The notes: generated from the letters alone by a model not told the origin. A stretch of 64,000 bases of DNA from CALBJU01 sp965247125 (GCA_965247125.1 CBDFGO010000002.1:806001-870000); one strand, 5' to 3'; counted from the stretch's first letter, positions 51,444 to 60,704 are shown. Translations and numbers: made by a program.

Positions 51444-52805
51444 CTACTTATTTTTTCGATCCAAGTTCGAAGAGCTCTCAACGTCTGTGGCAACACCTAC
51501 ATCGAATCCCTCAAGAGTCCTTTTAACCGCTTCACGCTGCTTCGTGAGTAGATCGCCAGAAAGATTTCTCGTCATTCGTTCACGCACGGGATCGATGACC
51601 TTTGCCTGTATCGAAATGACCAATTCCTTTTGAACGACCGCTCGCTGTGTCCGACCAAAGATGTAGCGAAATCCGAAAAACCATTTGGGAAGATCCTTCA
51701 GATAAGGCACGCCCCTTCTGGTTACGGATTCTTCTGTGCTGTAGAGGCCACCGATGACCGCCTGTTCGCCATCGAGCAGGATCAATTGAGTGTCCGCAGA
51801 GCTCCGGTCGATGATCGACCCCGCCGCAGATGGGCGACTTCCCGACTTCTCAACATGTACTGCGACGTGGACAAATTCAACCGTGGGCGATCCCAACGTA
51901 TCGGCAAGTGGCTGTTCGATCAACGTTGGTGTCACGTCGATGATGATACCTGTCTTGAAAAACTGGGTGGAGATGTTGCCGAAAGTATCTCGAATCTGAA
52001 CCGGCACGTCCGAACCAATCTGAATATTGCCTTCGATTCCGCTCTGAACCATCACCGACGGGGTAGCGATGGTTTCGCCGACGCCGATGGCTTCTGCCAT
52101 GCGGAAAAGTGAATTCAGGTCTTTCAGGTCGACCTGATCGGGAGCAATAAGTACATCATCAAGATTATTGAAGAGTTTATCGGTTTTCAGGAAAAACGAT
52201 AACTCGTTTTCCGCACCCTCACCCCCACCACCAGATGATTCACCGCCCCCAGTCGATCCGGTCGAGCCAAAGAGTACGCTCCAGTCGATTCCGGTATCTT
52301 TGGCGACAGAATGATTGAGTTCGAAGAGGACCGCGCTGATTTCGATTTGTCTGGTATCCAGCGTTGCGGGCAGCGGAATTTCTCCTGCTTCCACTCCACG
52401 TTGCGTTCCTGTCGCTGCATCGGCGTCCAGGATAAATTGTTCTGGTGCCTTGACCTGGATCATGAAGTACTGATCGGTCTCCCGGTACTCAAGCGTGTTG
52501 TACTGTAAAACCAGTTCCAGAGCATCCAGAAAATGTAGACCGGAGATCGAGATTCCAATCGGATGATCTCTTGAATCCGGGTCTATAATGGATTTTCCTG
52601 TTACCCTTTCAAAAATTGGATTCAGGTACTCGGTAAACCGATTGAAAGGCGTTGACGGCAAAAATGACACGAGTTGATCTGGCGGGATATATGCACGAAC
52701 TCTTCGCTGACCCGCGGCTTCCTGTGGCGTGAAGGCCACCGTGCCGAAGCCGATGCTCAGCATCGCCAGTGTCGTCAGTGCTTTTTGCAATTTGTAACGT
52801 TTCAT
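51444..52805 (-). CDS. Secretin (PilQ/GspD family) of the pilus-like system
   Basis: A 453-residue outer-membrane channel subunit. The signal peptide ends AAGQ (about residue 32). A short N-terminal domain (about 40-125) has GISISGLHFLDALELVLQYNTLEYR, like an N1/STN unit. The secretin core (about 145-415) shows RQIEISAVLFELNHSVAKDTGIDW, ETIATPSVMVQSGIEGNIQIGSDVPVQ, GIIIDVTPTL, the signature QLILLDGEQAVIGGLYS and the RGVPYLKDLP segment. A Gly/Ser-rich loop (about 185-200) lies at the gate. It is much shorter than typical PilQ (about 700), lacking AMIN and extra N domains. Its neighbours define a T4P-like inner-membrane set. Confidence 0.9.
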   Translation of the reverse strand: MKRYKLQKALTTLAMLSIGFGTVAFTPQEAAGQRRVRAYIPPDQLVSFLPSTPFNRFTEYLNPIFERVTGKSIIDPDSRDHPIGISISGLHFLDALELVLQYNTLEYRETDQYFMIQVKAPEQFILDADAATGTQRGVEAGEIPLPATLDTRQIEISAVLFELNHSVAKDTGIDWSVLFGSTGSTGGGESSGGGGEGAENELSFFLKTDKLFNNLDDVLIAPDQVDLKDLNSLFRMAEAIGVGETIATPSVMVQSGIEGNIQIGSDVPVQIRDTFGNISTQFFKTGIIIDVTPTLIEQPLADTLGSPTVEFVHVAVHVEKSGSRPSAAGSIIDRSSADTQLILLDGEQAVIGGLYSTEESVTRRGVPYLKDLPKWFFGFRYIFGRTQRAVVQKELVISIQAKVIDPVRERMTRNLSGDLLTKQREAVKRTLEGFDVGVATDVESSSNLDRKNK

Positions 52806-52826
52806 GTTTTTTTCAGTCTGTCCCAG

Positions 52827-53828
52827 TCAGTTATTTCTGGTCGGTGCCAGTTGAACCGATCCCCTTGCCTGTTTGTAGAGATCACCCAGATCCATCTTGA
52901 GCTCGATCTGATCGATGAGTCCACCTTTGTTGAGGCGTGCGGTTACCGTTCCACTCCTAGGATCGACTGAAATTACCTGTCCTAAATAGACAGGGTCACC
53001 TATTCCGATTACCCACTCCTCTTCGTTCCACAAGATCACTGCATCTGTTCCAATGATATAGAGCAGCTCCGCTTCTTCCATGTCCACCCTGTTGTAGGTA
53101 TTTGGTGGAATGTTTGCCAGTATCAAAGGATGAAACGGGTTCATCACTGCGTTTCGAGCGGGAAGAACGTGATCTGGAACGGCGGGCAGATTCGAAAATA
53201 TCTCGCTATCTGAGAATTGGCTGTTCCCATCGACGTCATTCAGGCCGTCGGATGCACTCAGACCAGCGACTCCGCCATAAAAAGCGTGGATTTCGAACGA
53301 GAAACTGACGACTACGTCCAATCGTTTTTGGTCGGTATCGGGATCATCTGTGATCAGGTCAAAATGGGTCAGTTCGAGCTTGTCGATCCGGTACAATTGG
53401 CGGCTGTTTTCGATGGCCCAGATCAGTTCGTAAAGCCTGTTGAAATCGCCCCGCCCATCCACAACAAAAATCAACTTGAAGAACTGCTCGGACTCTTCGT
53501 AGCTCGCGAATGTGATGTCGAACGGGTTGAATCCGGTGCGCGTATGTTCGTTCAAGAAGGCGACTACATCTTCCGAACCGAGAGTTCTCGGGACGATCTT
53601 GTAGCGCGAGTTCCATCTCGAACTTACCGTTGAAGCTCGGCTTTCCGAGTCACCCATCTCCGCCATCAGAGCCGAGAGCTCAGCCTGTTTCATATTCGCG
53701 ACTTGTTCGGCCTTTTCGAGGCGCTTCATTTCGTCGGGCTGATAGAAAAAGGTGGTGTAGATACCGCCGCCGATTGCAATGAACCAGCAAACGGTCAGAA
53801 TGATAATATTTTGGAATAGATTCGACAT
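52827..53828 (-). CDS. PilO-like protein with PilP-like C-terminal region
   Basis: A 333-residue inner-membrane protein with one helix (about 7-30), a coiled coil (about 32-65) and a PilO-like ferredoxin-fold region (about 95-190): FNPFDITFASYEESEQFFKLIF, GRGDFNRLYELIWAIENSRQLYRIDKLELTHF. The C-terminal region (about 225-320) holds NPFHPLILANIPP and WVIGIGDPVYLGQVISVDPRSGTVTARLNKGGLID, which recalls the beta-domain of PilP that binds the secretin. I infer a PilO-PilP fusion. It lies 21 bases before the secretin gene. Confidence 0.72.
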   Translation of the reverse strand: MSNLFQNIIILTVCWFIAIGGGIYTTFFYQPDEMKRLEKAEQVANMKQAELSALMAEMGDSESRASTVSSRWNSRYKIVPRTLGSEDVVAFLNEHTRTGFNPFDITFASYEESEQFFKLIFVVDGRGDFNRLYELIWAIENSRQLYRIDKLELTHFDLITDDPDTDQKRLDVVVSFSFEIHAFYGGVAGLSASDGLNDVDGNSQFSDSEIFSNLPAVPDHVLPARNAVMNPFHPLILANIPPNTYNRVDMEEAELLYIIGTDAVILWNEEEWVIGIGDPVYLGQVISVDPRSGTVTARLNKGGLIDQIELKMDLGDLYKQARGSVQLAPTRNN

Positions 53829-53834
53829 AACCGC

Positions 53835-55658
53835 TTATTTTCCTGGACCTGTTACCATGTTTTCCTGAACGACTGCCGAAAAGACATCGGGCTGATTTGC
53901 CGCGTTTTCGCGCAAATAGATCGCGGCTTCCGGCAGCTGGCGTTGCAGATGAATGGTCAATTGAAATGAATACACGGGCCATTCTCGAATTTCTGCGAAG
54001 CTGATGCTTTCAATATTTGCGGACGCTCCGGCTGCGAATTTTACAATCTGATCTCGATCCATCGACGTGCCCGAAATCGAGAGAATACCCGGCACCGATT
54101 CCTCCCAGCGCTCAATCCAGAGTCCCGAGATGTCACCGGTGTGAACGGAAGTTCGTTCAAGAGCCCTACTCCATACATCGCCTCCCACCAGCAGAGAGTC
54201 CAGCAGATCCAACGCATCTAGAAATCCAGCCGATCTCGACCGTAGACTGTCTATTTTCGCCTGAAGATCATTTGAATCAAGACCGATCATTTCCTCGGGA
54301 AAGTTCTTGAGTTCGTACCGCGCCATTTCTATCTCGTGACTCATCACGAAATATTTATGGACGAAGAAAAGAGTCGTCCCAAAGAGCATCAGAATCATTG
54401 CTGCGACTGGCCAGGAAAACGGTAATCTCATCCGTCCCTTCCGCAATTTCGATGACAAAAAGTTTGTGGCTGGAAATACAGATTGCCAGAGTTCGTCACG
54501 AACAACCCGCAATGCCACGGCGGCAGCCACGATACCCTCTATACCGATCGGTGAGTCTCTCTCCTCCTGCATCTGCGGAAGTACACTCCGCAATCTGTTG
54601 ATGTAGGTATCCGGAAAAACCTGAGATAGCCGCTCGAAGACAGAGTCTTCTTCGACATCGCAAAAAAGAAGCATGCGATCGCCATCACCGGCACCAAATT
54701 CATCATGCATCAAGAGGATACGGCTGCATATGGTTTCAGATGGATCAAAAGACGTGATCGAACGGAGGCTTTCATAATGAGTCAGTTCCCTGCCCGTCAT
54801 GAAAATGACCAACGTATCCTCGACGCCAACCCGCACAATGACTGTGGTTTCTTCTTCGTCGTGTGAATCGCTGACCTCAGAAGTCGATGACTCTTCAAAA
54901 ACGCGATCGGTCAGAAGCGACGCGCGCGCCAAACCCAACAATAGCGTAATCTCAGTATCGAGCAGGGAGACCCGTGGAAAGGGTCGCTTCCGATCGCGAA
55001 TCGCCTTCAGAGATATCGTTACCGGTTCGTTGGGATGCACCAGGACAGTGAGGTGCGTTTCATTGCGCACACCCAGCTCCGACAGCGGCAGGAAGGCTAC
55101 TTTTTCGCGATCAATGCTCAGTGATTGAGTAGATTCGAGCGCGGCGAGGAGCTTATCCTTTTCTTTAGTATTCCTTTTCGCCGATTTTCCATTCTTTCCT
55201 TTTTTGCCTTCAACGCCGTCTGCAATATTTATGGGTAGAGCGGATGCGTAGTCTGTGTCAATGGCGAAGACTATATGCACGTTTTCGTAACCGGCGTCGG
55301 CACACTCCGCGACGATATCCTGGATCTCCAGATCACATGGCATCGCGAGCTGAGAGGTAGCCAGATTCTCATTGACTCCATCTTCGGCAGGCGCTTCTGT
55401 GGCACCGAATTCAGATGCAAGGAAAAGTGGAGTCTCCATCGCCGCTGCGCCGGGGACCGAAAATGCGATATCAGCGTCGACCTCGTCATGCACTTCGGGC
55501 ATAACTGAATCGAGCGGCTCAATTCCGGCTCTCTTTCTCGAGAAGGTGCGAACAATCGATGGGCCCGACGGCGCATCGTGCACCAAAACGGCCTCAACAG
55601 TTCGTGCCGAGATGGCGATCCCGAGGATATACTCGCTTTTTGAAGTGTACTTCATCAT
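53835..55658 (-). CDS. PilM-PilN-like fusion protein
   Basis: A 607-residue protein. The N-terminal half (about 10-390) looks like an actin-fold PilM-type domain: ILGIAISARTVEAVLVHD, a central acidic region, TVIVRVGVEDTLVIFMTGRELTHYESLRS and GIEGIVAAAVALRV. A transmembrane helix (about 425-445) is followed by a coiled coil and a PilN-like domain (VWSRALERTSVHTGDISGLWIERWEES). Residues 151-169 are a lysine-rich block (GKKGKNGKSAKRNTKEKDK). PilM and PilN normally are separate and bind each other; here the order and topology fit a covalent fusion. It begins 14 bases after the PilT-like stop. Confidence 0.78.
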   Translation of the reverse strand: MMKYTSKSEYILGIAISARTVEAVLVHDAPSGPSIVRTFSRKRAGIEPLDSVMPEVHDEVDADIAFSVPGAAAMETPLFLASEFGATEAPAEDGVNENLATSQLAMPCDLEIQDIVAECADAGYENVHIVFAIDTDYASALPINIADGVEGKKGKNGKSAKRNTKEKDKLLAALESTQSLSIDREKVAFLPLSELGVRNETHLTVLVHPNEPVTISLKAIRDRKRPFPRVSLLDTEITLLLGLARASLLTDRVFEESSTSEVSDSHDEEETTVIVRVGVEDTLVIFMTGRELTHYESLRSITSFDPSETICSRILLMHDEFGAGDGDRMLLFCDVEEDSVFERLSQVFPDTYINRLRSVLPQMQEERDSPIGIEGIVAAAVALRVVRDELWQSVFPATNFLSSKLRKGRMRLPFSWPVAAMILMLFGTTLFFVHKYFVMSHEIEMARYELKNFPEEMIGLDSNDLQAKIDSLRSRSAGFLDALDLLDSLLVGGDVWSRALERTSVHTGDISGLWIERWEESVPGILSISGTSMDRDQIVKFAAGASANIESISFAEIREWPVYSFQLTIHLQRQLPEAAIYLRENAANQPDVFSAVVQENMVTGPGK

Positions 55659-55672
55659 GAGAAATTGACCCG

Positions 55673-57094
55673 TTACTTGACGAGCTGTTTAAAGCGACGT
55701 TTGTTGTTTGCGTGATTTATTGCCGTTTCCGGTGTGATCGCGCCCTGTCGCATCAAACGGTAAAGATCCTGTTCGAGTGTGATTTGGCCGATATTCCAGC
55801 CTTCCCACATCATCTGATAAATTTCGTTGGTGTTGTTGTTCTTGATCGCTGCACGTGAGGACGGAGTCATCCAGACTACTTCCTTGACCAGGACACGCCC
55901 GCCTCCAACCTTCGGAACCAGTTTCTGGGATACGATGCAGCGCAATACGTCGGCGAGACGGTTTCGAACGCGTATCTGTTCATCGGAAGGATACTCTGCA
56001 ATGATGCGATCGATAGACTCGACGGCCGATGAGGTGTGAAGCGTGGAAAAAACTTTATGACCGGAGTCTGTGATTTCCAGAGCTGCCGAGATTGTTGCAG
56101 GATCTCTCATTTCGCCGATGACAACCATATCTGGATCCTGGCGAAGTGACTGGACGATTCCCTCTTTGAACGTGGCTACGTCCTGACCGATCTCTCGATG
56201 GCGAACAATACATTTGTGTGATTCGTGGACGTACTCAATCGGGTTTCCGATGATAACTATGTGGCCGTGTACGTCATTGTTGTTCGCGGATACGATGGCG
56301 TCGAGCGTCGTGCTCTTTCCGGATCCAGTCACGCCGGTGATCAGCGTAAGCCCATCCCGCACGTGTCGAAATAAGAGACCCTTTTCTATGCTGGGATGAA
56401 AGGCTAGCGACTTCAGTGACCGGAGTTCATCCGCTATCGCCCTCATGTTTAAAGCAATATTGCCGAGATCCATATAGGCAGTTGCCCGAAAACGTGCGGA
56501 GGGTTGACCGCCCTTTGCCTCAAGTTCATAGGAGAAGTCCGCGGCGCTCGATTCAAACAACGATTTCAGACTCGTGATATTGAGCAGGTTGAGTACGAGC
56601 AAGGCCGACTCGTCTAGCGAGAACCGCTGAATATTCATTTCGGGACGCTTCTCTCCATCCTTACGGAGCCACACGAATCCTTCGGTAGAACGACCACCGA
56701 CATCCATATCGGAAGCGCCCAGCGTGGACATTCTGGTTAAGATGGTGTCAAACAGGATCTTCAGCTGAACACGATCTCTCGCCTCGCTCTTTGACAGGCG
56801 ATCAGCGTGAAATCGCACGCGATCTATTCCTCGAAGAGTGGGCGGTGTGCTCTCGATGATTGAACCCACGAAAGGAGGTATAGCGGAACTTGGAGCCGCA
56901 GAAGGCGCGGGTCCAGACGGTGGTCGACCGTTACTGGTTGACCTACGTCGCGCATCTTCACCAGTAGATTGTACCGCTCTCTTTCTGAGAGCGGCATTTG
57001 GCTTCAAACCACTGGCAGTTTTATCTCGAACATCCATATGCGAGGTCCTAAAATTTGCGGTGCCCACTGTACCCACTTTGGGCGGTTGAGTCAC
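55673..57094 (-). CDS. PilT-like ATPase with altered Asp box
   Basis: A 473-residue hexameric ATPase of the secretion superfamily, closest to PilT retraction motors. The N-terminal 95 residues are a disordered Pro/Ser/Arg-rich extension. The PAS-like N domain has DTILTRMSTLGASDMDV. Walker A is GVTGSGKS (254-261), Walker B DPDMVVIGEMRD (320-331) and the His box STLHTSSA (350-357). The Asp box, normally TIEDPIEFVH, is IIGNPIEYVH (281-290). It is transcribed with the pilMN-like, pilOP-like and secretin genes. No separate extension motor (PilB) is in the window, so its role in extension, retraction or neither is open. Confidence 0.88.
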   Translation of the reverse strand: MTQPPKVGTVGTANFRTSHMDVRDKTASGLKPNAALRKRAVQSTGEDARRRSTSNGRPPSGPAPSAAPSSAIPPFVGSIIESTPPTLRGIDRVRFHADRLSKSEARDRVQLKILFDTILTRMSTLGASDMDVGGRSTEGFVWLRKDGEKRPEMNIQRFSLDESALLVLNLLNITSLKSLFESSAADFSYELEAKGGQPSARFRATAYMDLGNIALNMRAIADELRSLKSLAFHPSIEKGLLFRHVRDGLTLITGVTGSGKSTTLDAIVSANNNDVHGHIVIIGNPIEYVHESHKCIVRHREIGQDVATFKEGIVQSLRQDPDMVVIGEMRDPATISAALEITDSGHKVFSTLHTSSAVESIDRIIAEYPSDEQIRVRNRLADVLRCIVSQKLVPKVGGGRVLVKEVVWMTPSSRAAIKNNNTNEIYQMMWEGWNIGQITLEQDLYRLMRQGAITPETAINHANNKRRFKQLVK

Positions 57095-57155
57095 ATTTCG
57101 TATCGGCTGAGTGTAACTCGACTTAAATTTAGAACTCCCCTAATAATCGCCTTAA

Positions 57156-57196
57156 ACCACAGTGTCAGGGCCGATTATCGGCCCTGACACTGTGGT
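57156..57196 (-). terminator. Long hairpin between the PilX-like gene and pilT-like gene
   Basis: Nineteen-base perfect arms (57156-57174 and 57178-57196) flank a three-base loop. On the minus strand a TTTAA follows. It lies 20 bases past the stop of the second PilX-like gene, so the ATPase genes may need their own promoter. Confidence 0.75.
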
Positions 57197-57216
57197 CTGA
57201 AGCTTGATATATGGTG

Positions 57217-58836
57217 CTATAGACCCGTAATGACTGATGATTCCTGCCTCATGGACATCAGTTTGATCTCAGCTGGGGGAGATTCTACCGATGGAAGGAG
57301 ATCCATAATGGAATTGAGTGCGGATGCACTTTTATGAATTCCGACACGGCCATTGATGTAAAATGACTGCGGCTGCACGTCAATTCGGGCCTCATCGCTT
57401 CCAAAGCAGGATGAGGCGTCTGAATGTCGGTATATGCTGACTTCATGTAGCAACTGAGCTTCCAAGCCCATGTCTTCTGGCTCAATATCATAAACTTTCA
57501 TTGTCAGTACGCCTGACCTGGATGACTCGTCTACCTGAACCACTTCGGGCGAGCTGCCATAAATATCACATATCTCACTGAAGTCGACACTGAAATTCAA
57601 CAACGGAGCAGGGTCAATATCTCGCGAAAAACCATTCCCGATCGCTCCTTCAAGATGCGATCCCTGAGTGTGGAAAACGACGTATCCGTCCGAGTAATTA
57701 GCGCTGGAAAGTTCAATTCGAATACGATCGGTATCCATCGGTGCAAGATTGTTCTCCCAGCACAAACCTCCACCTGAATCACATCCATCACTTAAAAAAT
57801 CCAGGCTGGTAACGTCGAACCGATCGTCATACTGATGTTCGTGATAGCTCACCTGACCCGACCAGTCGAACACATCAACGTCAAAATGTCCTCCACTCAG
57901 ACCCGCGTCGTCATATCCACCAGATTCGCCGGAAGTAGTCAGAGAACGCACTACCAGCGCTCCGTAGATATCGATGGTCCCCTTGAATTCACTTTCTCCA
58001 CCCGCAGAAGAAATCAGGACCAGACCCTCCCATCTCAGGGTGCCTGGTGTGAAGAACGAACCGTCGACGAGTAACACGCCGTAGCCAGTTACGGTCCCGG
58101 TGATCGTCAGGTCGCCGGTTACCGACAGAAGAACGGGGTTTTCGGGTGAGCCAAAACTATTGTTTCCATTAATACGCTGGTCCCCCTCAAGTGTGATCAG
58201 TTCCGGATGGTTCAGAATGGACTGCTGAAGAGAGTCCAGATCAATGGTTGGATCGGCAGTCGCAATGTCCCCATATCCATCGATTCCAATCAGCTGCGAT
58301 GCATCGATTTCACTGAGCAGGTCTTCTTGTGCGCTTTCAAGAGTCGTCAATATGGCGTGTCCATTGGGCCCGTCTCCCCCATCCTCGTCGTCGTCATTGG
58401 CCGGAACGTCGAGACCTGATATCAGAAAGGAGTTTCCGATTGCTCTGACAGATGAAAAAGGTCCATCAAACGTGATCGCGTCCAGGATGGGATCTCCCGA
58501 CTTCACCATGGTGGCACTGACCTGGTGGATGGCCGATCCCCGCCGACCATAAGCGATCAGCGTGATCGGACCCTGTGCGGTCCCCGTGGCTGCGTAGGCC
58601 ATTGCACCGTCACTATAAGCCTGATCCGAGACCACGTCGCGGTAGTTTGAAAAATCTCGCGAAGTGTTGGCGACAAGAAGATTGAATGCTGAATAGGCGA
58701 GCTCTCGGGCTAACACTTTCGTTTTATAGGTTCCTTCCAGCGCGTCTGATTCGAGCATCGCCTGCTGCTCGGAAGCACGCATGACGGTGAGCGTAATCGA
58801 GGAAGCAAGTACCATTAACAAAATTCCCTTTCCCAT
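57217..58836 (-). CDS. PilX-like surface protein with beta-helix region, paralogue B
   Basis: A 539-residue protein. The N-terminus MGKGILLMVLASSITLTV is a hydrophobic helix after a four-residue leader ending in Gly, resembling a prepilin without the usual Glu at position 5. A helical region follows (about 20-60). The central part (about 200-310) has short beta-helix-like repeats (LSVTGDLTITGTVTGYGVLLVDGS). Next is GGHFDVDVFD and YHEHQYDDRFDVTSLDF (about 313-345), shared with paralogue A. The C-terminal 150 residues are beta-rich with paired cysteines. It may be a minor pilin or tip protein. The leader can form a structure that covers the ribosome site. Confidence 0.72.
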   Translation of the reverse strand: MGKGILLMVLASSITLTVMRASEQQAMLESDALEGTYKTKVLARELAYSAFNLLVANTSRDFSNYRDVVSDQAYSDGAMAYAATGTAQGPITLIAYGRRGSAIHQVSATMVKSGDPILDAITFDGPFSSVRAIGNSFLISGLDVPANDDDEDGGDGPNGHAILTTLESAQEDLLSEIDASQLIGIDGYGDIATADPTIDLDSLQQSILNHPELITLEGDQRINGNNSFGSPENPVLLSVTGDLTITGTVTGYGVLLVDGSFFTPGTLRWEGLVLISSAGGESEFKGTIDIYGALVVRSLTTSGESGGYDDAGLSGGHFDVDVFDWSGQVSYHEHQYDDRFDVTSLDFLSDGCDSGGGLCWENNLAPMDTDRIRIELSSANYSDGYVVFHTQGSHLEGAIGNGFSRDIDPAPLLNFSVDFSEICDIYGSSPEVVQVDESSRSGVLTMKVYDIEPEDMGLEAQLLHEVSIYRHSDASSCFGSDEARIDVQPQSFYINGRVGIHKSASALNSIMDLLPSVESPPAEIKLMSMRQESSVITGL

Positions 58837-58841
58837 TTCCG

Positions 58842-58897
58842 TCCCTCAAATTTATGATTCTGCAATGCGGTCTAGTCTATTGATTGCCCTTGAGGGA
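58842..58897 (-). promoter_or_regulatory. Possible ribosome-site-masking pairing in the leader of PilX-like gene B
   Basis: On the minus strand TCCCTCAA (58890-58897) can pair perfectly with TTGAGGGA (58842-58849), which contains the GAGGGA ribosome site just before the ATG at 58836. The loop is about 40 bases. Confidence 0.35.
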
Positions 58898-59072
58898 ATT
58901 GGCGTCATAATCCAGAAAGGATTTATAAAGAGGTGTACATCACGCCGGGAATCAATTTCCACAGTGAGTATCGGCAATAAAGGGACATTCTTAAGTAGAG
59001 CTGAATATATCCTCGTGATCTTCCAGCAGGCGGTTATTACCAGGATGCGGCGCCGAAAGCTCCGAAATACAA

Positions 59073-59104
59073 ATGAGGCGCTCGCCGTACGGCGAGCGCC
59101 TCAT
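59073..59104 (-). terminator. Terminator of the subtilase gene
   Basis: A perfect 32-base palindrome (arms 59073-59088 and 59089-59104) that can form a hairpin with its central bases unpaired. It lies 21 bases past the subtilase stop, with TTGTATTT following on the minus strand. Confidence 0.8.
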
Positions 59105-59125
59105 GTTGGATTGTTGTCTACCCGA

Positions 59126-60487
59126 TCAATTTCCTACCCAGACCGATTTCTTGGTCGTGCCCTTGGGGACTGCCTTGATACTTTTCTTCGCAGCCTTCTT
59201 CAGCGCATCGCTAATCTTTTTTGGAGAAGCCCCGGAGTGCTGACCGAGGTACAATGCAACGGCTCCGGTAACGTGTGCTGCAGCCATTGACGAGCCGGAC
59301 ATGAGGGAAAAGTCGTTTCCAGGAGCAAGCGAGTACACGTCGGTGCCTGGAGCAAGCAGATCCAGTTTCTTGCCGTAATTCGAGTACGGTGCGAACTTGC
59401 GCTGGTCATCGTACGCTCCTACGGTCAAAGCGTCTTTTACGTGTGCCGGAGATACCTTGGATGCATCGATAGCGCCGTTGCCAGCTGAAATGACGACTGG
59501 AATTCCAGCATCGATTACCGACTGGACTGCGTCGTCCAGAGCTGTCTGTCCCTTGCCTACATCTGCACCCAGACTCAGGTTCACTACTGCGGGGCTATTT
59601 GGATTTGCCAATTTCCACAGGAGAACGTCTTCCAGCGCTGCGATGACATAGGTGTCATCTCCAATGCCATCATCGTTGAATACGCGATAATTATGTACGC
59701 GAGCTCCCGGCGCGAGTCCAACTATGCCATCTGCATCATCATATGCCGCCGCAATACCCGCGATGTGCGTTCCATGCCCATATACATCCGAAGTGCTTCC
59801 GGATCCCGCGTAATTACGAGACTCGACCACATTGATATCCGAACTGGATATACCGGTATCGACAATGAAAATGTCAACGTCGACCGAACCAGCACCATCG
59901 CCAGAGACGGACCAGCTTCGCGTGCCTCCTACTTCGGCTACGGACCAGGGCAGTCTCTGGTGTGAGATTGGTTGAGCTGTGCTTCCGGGTGTTGATTCAA
60001 CACCAAATACAGGTTCGACCCAGGCAATTATCTGGTCGTCTTCCATCAGTGCGAGGATCTCGTCCAGATGCTCTGTCGAGACCCAGAGAGAATAACCGTA
60101 AAAGGTTTCGGTAAACTCGTATCGTTCCACCACTTCATAGCGTTCCACGACTTCGTATCGTTCCACCACTTCGTAGCGTTCTACTACTTCGTAACGTTCG
60201 ACCACCTCATAGCGCTCAACCACTTCGTAGCGTTCTACGACTTCGTACGGGTTGACGATGCTATACGGATCAATGGCAAATACGATAGCCGTTTGATCAC
60301 CATGCTTTCCGGCCGACCTGACCGCCGAATCAAACAGGTGACTGTTCCGCACTTTGGACTGCGCGAATTCGATAGATTCCGATTCGGACTGCGTATTGAC
60401 AACCTGATCGCTACAACCGGTCAGAATCCAAGAAAAAAGGATTATTAAGACGGCAAAGCGTCCACACTTGAGGGATAAATCAGACAT
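59126..60487 (-). CDS. Lipoprotein subtilase (S8) with YEVVER-repeat propeptide
   Basis: A 453-residue protein. Lipoprotein signal ILTGC with Cys25. Residues about 65-160 look like an I9-type propeptide: TAIVFAIDPYSIVNPYEV... and FTETFYGYSLWVSTEHLDEILALMEDDQIIAWVEPVFGVES. Seven perfect YEVVER repeats (81-122) are inserted in it. The S8 catalytic domain has Asp210 (DIFIVDTGI), His238 (YGHGTHIAGIA), oxyanion Asn337 (SAGNG) and Ser400 (MSGSSMAAAH). All catalytic residues are intact, so it is likely an active membrane-anchored serine protease. The ATG at 60487 is preceded by TAGGAA. It sits between two PilX-like paralogues, which makes processing of pilus subunits a plausible role. Confidence 0.88.
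   Translation of the reverse strand: MSDLSLKCGRFAVLIILFSWILTGCSDQVVNTQSESESIEFAQSKVRNSHLFDSAVRSAGKHGDQTAIVFAIDPYSIVNPYEVVERYEVVERYEVVERYEVVERYEVVERYEVVERYEVVERYEFTETFYGYSLWVSTEHLDEILALMEDDQIIAWVEPVFGVESTPGSTAQPISHQRLPWSVAEVGGTRSWSVSGDGAGSVDVDIFIVDTGISSSDINVVESRNYAGSGSTSDVYGHGTHIAGIAAAYDDADGIVGLAPGARVHNYRVFNDDGIGDDTYVIAALEDVLLWKLANPNSPAVVNLSLGADVGKGQTALDDAVQSVIDAGIPVVISAGNGAIDASKVSPAHVKDALTVGAYDDQRKFAPYSNYGKKLDLLAPGTDVYSLAPGNDFSLMSGSSMAAAHVTGAVALYLGQHSGASPKKISDALKKAAKKSIKAVPKGTTKKSVWVGN
60122..60247 (-). repeat. In-frame 18-bp repeat x 7 encoding YEVVER
   Basis: Seven consecutive 18-base units encode identical Tyr-Glu-Val-Val-Glu-Arg hexapeptides, but the codons differ: the two valines are GTC-GTA, GTG-GTT, GTG-GTC, GTA-GTA, GTG-GTG, GTC-GTG and GTG-GTG in order. 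The protein is conserved while the DNA is not, which argues for selection on the peptide. Confidence 0.95.
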
Positions 60488-60620
60488 GTTTCCTACCAAT
60501 AGTCTGTGAGTGGTTTACATCCGTTTCAGCCGCGCGACGAGGGATCGATCTCGCGGTAACGGAACTTTCACCTCTGGTATCGGCTATGCCGAAATCCGAC
60601 TTAAGTCCTTTAGACATAAG

Positions 60621-60652
60621 GGACTTAGCCCATTCAGGACTTGGCCCATTCA
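60621..60652. repeat. Tandem duplication, 16 bp x 2
   Basis: GGACTTAGCCCATTCA (60621-60636) is followed directly by the same sequence with one A-to-G change (60637-60652). It is upstream of the subtilase gene, between it and PilX-like gene A. Confidence 0.9.
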
Positions 60653-60704
60653 ATATGTGCCGCTCACTAACACAGAGACGAGGCGCAGGCAGGCGCAACA
60701 ACAA

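Noticed and set aside
60122..60247. Seven 18-bp units considered as a CRISPR-like array
   Set aside because: They are directly adjacent without spacers and encode an in-frame hexapeptide.
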